Shown here: one piece after another, positions 61,557-64,000 of the stretch
Numbering within the stretch: the stretch's first letter is position 1
Layout: the number at the start of each line of letters is the position of its first letter
NCBI RefSeq assembly: GCF_030253575.1
Contig: NC_080568.1
Location: 27,357,001-27,421,000 of the forward strand
Reading direction: 5' to 3'
DNA length: 64,000 bases
Source of the DNA: Rhododendron vialii
Taxonomy: Eukaryota; Streptophyta; Magnoliopsida; Ericales; Ericaceae
The notes under the pieces: generated by a model
Seen by the model: only the letters and a program-made list of their open reading frames with translations
The model's database searches: none
Told to the model about the DNA's origin: nothing
Made by a program: the position numbers and the translations under genes

Positions 61557-61867
61557 TTTCCTTTGAAGATACCAATCATTTAATTTCCAATCATTTCCTA
61601 ATTACCCGACGCCGCTACAAGCTCTGTATCAATGCATTTGAAGATCATAGCATTCCTCATCTCGAAGATAGTTCCCATCTCTTTTCTTGAAACCTATCTA
61701 TTTTCTTCATTTTTTTTGTTGTTGTTATAGAATTTTTTTAATTATTTCGTGAAAAAATAAAAAATTTCAAAAATCATACATGTCAATCCACTGCATGTAC
61801 GACAACAGGAAAGTAGCTCTCACTTTTTTCTTTCATCTCCGTGCATCAGAAGGATAAAAACGTTAGT

Positions 61868-62098
61868 AATATGTGGTAGAGAATGAGATGCATCGTGTGC
61901 GGTGACCTCGGCGCGTATAATAAAATTTTCCTTTTTCGAATTCAAAGTGACGCTTTGGGTTGTCAAATCACGTGAAAAAAGAGAACAAAATTACTCCGGT
62001 ATTTGGGATTTTCCATAGAAAAGAGATTACTAGGTCATTAAATGGTGGGTGCCCACCACGTGCTCCGGCATGTGAAGCGTCATTCAATTATGGGAGGT
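61868..62098. repeat. direct duplication, right copy
   Basis: Second copy of 60143-60302 with an inserted stretch (GTGACGCTTTGGGTTGTCAA). The pair brackets the hAT MITE and the fold-back MITE. Confidence 0.75.
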
Positions 62099-62187
62099 GG
62101 GTTGGAACCGTCATTCAATTACTCTCTTTCTTTGAATTTAATGGATTACAACTCATACCCACCCCCACACACCCCAACACAAATTAA

Positions 62188-62424
62188 GGCCCGTTTCAAA
62201 ACACATTTTTAAAATTTATTTATTTATTTTATATTTTTAAATTTAAAAATAATATAAATGAAAAATAAAATTTCAGTTTTTCTTTTATCGTATTAAAGAT
62301 CTCAATAAGATTTATCAAATAAAATTTATATTGGTAGAAAATTATTTGTATAAGCACGTGATTTTTGAACTTGAAATTGTCTTCTTAAAAAATAAGTATT
62401 TATTTTCCTTTCGGGAACGGGGCC
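62188..62424 (-). mobile_element. MITE family A, copy 5, with TAA target duplication
   Basis: Ends GGCCCGTTTCAAAAC and TTTCGGGAACGGGGCC. TAA flanks both sides (62185-62187, 62425-62427). The core matches the other copies in inverse orientation. Confidence 0.87.
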
Positions 62425-63059
62425 TAAGCCGGATAATTCAATGTGTAAAAGAAAAATATTAGAGACACATTAATGTGTGTCACGTCTCAATCACATCTCT
62501 CTCACATACATGGAACAAATTGTATTATTTGTAGAAAATATTATTTTAAGTAGGCCAATTCTGAAAATCATTTTAATCTGATATTATTAAGCGCTTGATA
62601 AAAAACAAATTATATTGCAATCACGAATTTAGAATGCAAAAAAATTGAAACGGATTAATGAAGCAAGTACTACCCAATATTCGTTATCGTGTTAAACAAG
62701 TGCATTTTTACGAAATCAACAGCTCCGATTATTATGCATGCATGGTACCCGACATCGATTATCATGCATGTAATACAGTAGTACATAATTAGGTTGTGCG
62801 TAATGTATAGCGGGACTGCTAAACTCTGATTTAAAAAATTGTACAAGAACGGCAAGATTTACTGTGTAGTACATTTGAACAGTTCATGTACACTTTAATG
62901 ATATTTTCTTTACACTTAACATTTCTCAATATTAAAACGTTTCTTTATTAAAAAAAACATTATGGAAAGAGTACAGACTCGTTCCATATTTTCCTGATAT
63001 TTCTCTCGAAATTAACGGAGTTTAAAAGCGAATAAAGAGGAGAGCAGTGCTCCATTAAC

Positions 63060-63438
63060 CGCACCAAAAATGCGGTGGCCGGCCTCTGCACGCTATGTAG
63101 GGCTCATTTCGGAATCCACAAGGATGATTCGATCCGTTCAATAATTTAAAAAAAATCGAGTGGGTGTCGCGAAACATCAACTCGATCCGATATGCGTAGG
63201 TATTTGGATCAAGCTTCTCATCTTTAGAAAATCGGAAAAAATGGAAAGATTGGTTTTCTGGTGTATAGAAAGATGAGAAGCTTGATCTGAGTATTTATAC
63301 AAATCGAATCAAGCTGATGTTCGCAGGTGTCCAACCATTTTTATTTAAAAAATTATTGAACGGTTCAGATCATCCGTGCAAGATTCATAGTGGGCCCCAC
63401 ACGACGTGCAGTGGCCGGCCACTGCATTTTGGTGCGGT
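63060..63438. mobile_element. fold-back MITE with GCACCAAAAATGCGG ends
   Basis: CCGCACCAAAAATGCGGTGG then CCGGCCTCTGCACG at the left is inverted against CGTGCAGTGGCCGGCC then ACTGCATTTTGGTGCGG at the right. GATCAAGCTTCTCATCTTT / AAAGATGAGAAGCTTGATC forms a second perfect inner stem. Confidence 0.75.
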
Positions 63439-64000
63439 GGCTGTAGACTTTCTGTAAAGAGGATAGGATTGGCGTAAACGAGGAGGAAACTCTGACCACA
63501 AACCACGTGTGAAAGCAATGACTCCAAACACTCCACGTCTCTTTCTCTTTTTATATATTCTCACAACTTCGATCTCAAGTATACCTAACCCTTGAGACCA
63601 CCAAAATTTGGCCTTCCCAAGTCCCTCCCTCTCTCTCAGAGAGAGACCTCCCTCAGGCCGGCCGGCCGTTGTCTCACTAAATTCTCTCTGAGAGCATCTC
63701 CAATGGCCTAAACAAATGGGGTTTTTCATCAAATTGACTAGCCTAAGCCCAGAAAGGTCTTCGTCGTTTTTGCCGTCGTTGGCTCCGGCGCCAGATTTCA
63801 GCAGGGATTTCAATTTGTGGGTTTGTGGGTTTTCAATTTCTGTTTTTGGATTTGTGGGTTTGGTGGATCTGTGGTATGCAGAGATGATTTGTGGTTTGGT
63901 TGGTGGGTCTGCGATTTGGGTGTTTTATTCCGGCAAGTTTTCCGATTGAGATGGTGAGATGGTGGTGGCCAGCAAGTTTTCCAATCGAGATGGTGCGGTT
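63439..64000. other. right-edge region, no supportable gene
   Basis: A CT-rich stretch (63620-63690) and a G/T-rich stretch with repeated GTTTGTGGG words (63810-63960) could be the leader of a gene beginning beyond the window, but no conserved coding sequence is visible. Confidence 0.35.

Noticed and set aside
63385-63813. 142-codon minus-strand open frame
   Set aside because: Overlaps a fold-back MITE and a CT-rich tract; no family resemblance.
63716-63949. 77-codon plus-strand open frame at right edge
   Set aside because: Low-complexity G/T-rich translation without a recognisable domain; may be leader or intron of a gene outside the window.

Overview
This window is nuclear DNA of a flowering plant, most likely a eudicot. 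Genes are split by GT-AG introns, intergenic DNA is AT-rich and full of short DNA transposons, and the recognisable proteins match plant families (TRAPP subunit BET3, a plant O-fucosyltransferase-like/GT106 enzyme, a plant mitochondrial carrier, an AIPP2-type PHD protein, an X8/PDCB-type protein). The species cannot be fixed from the sequence. There is no operon, CRISPR array, rRNA or intact tRNA.

Layout: 1-1948 (-) 5' half of a TRAPPC3/BET3 gene, cut by the left edge. 2121-7363: a cluster of DNA transposons, including a 3.0-kb Pack-MULE-like element carrying pieces of at least three host genes. 8729-11886 (+) eight-exon O-fucosyltransferase-like gene. 13356-14589 (-) intronless PRPF31 copy with a C-terminal frameshift. 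16371-23004 (+) nine-exon mitochondrial carrier. 24462-29095 (-, probably starting near 32.4 kb) PHD-finger protein with a duplicated, partly decayed PHD module. 32.6-37.8 kb: nested MITE region. 38130-43723 (-) four-exon X8-domain GPI-anchored protein. 43.9-49.7 kb: MITEs, a broken LINE and a tandem repeat array. 49859-53585: partial duplication of a promoter plus first exon. 52961-59039 (+) ten-exon trypsin/DEG-like protein whose catalytic triad positions are all substituted. 59.0-64.0 kb: transposons, with no supportable gene.

The genes are unrelated housekeeping or cell-wall/chromatin genes and do not form a pathway. The most striking content is transposon biology: at least nine elements have readable 8-bp (exact or near-exact) target-site duplications, some nested. 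Others are a Pack-MULE with captured exons and an open chimeric reading frame, a retroposon with a 14-bp target-site duplication, and a five-copy MITE family. Two gene-level oddities stand out: the conserved but catalytically dead protease-like gene, and the PHD duplication whose second copy has lost zinc ligands. Exon boundaries were worked out by hand from splice signals, reading phase and remembered family similarity. No alignment was run.
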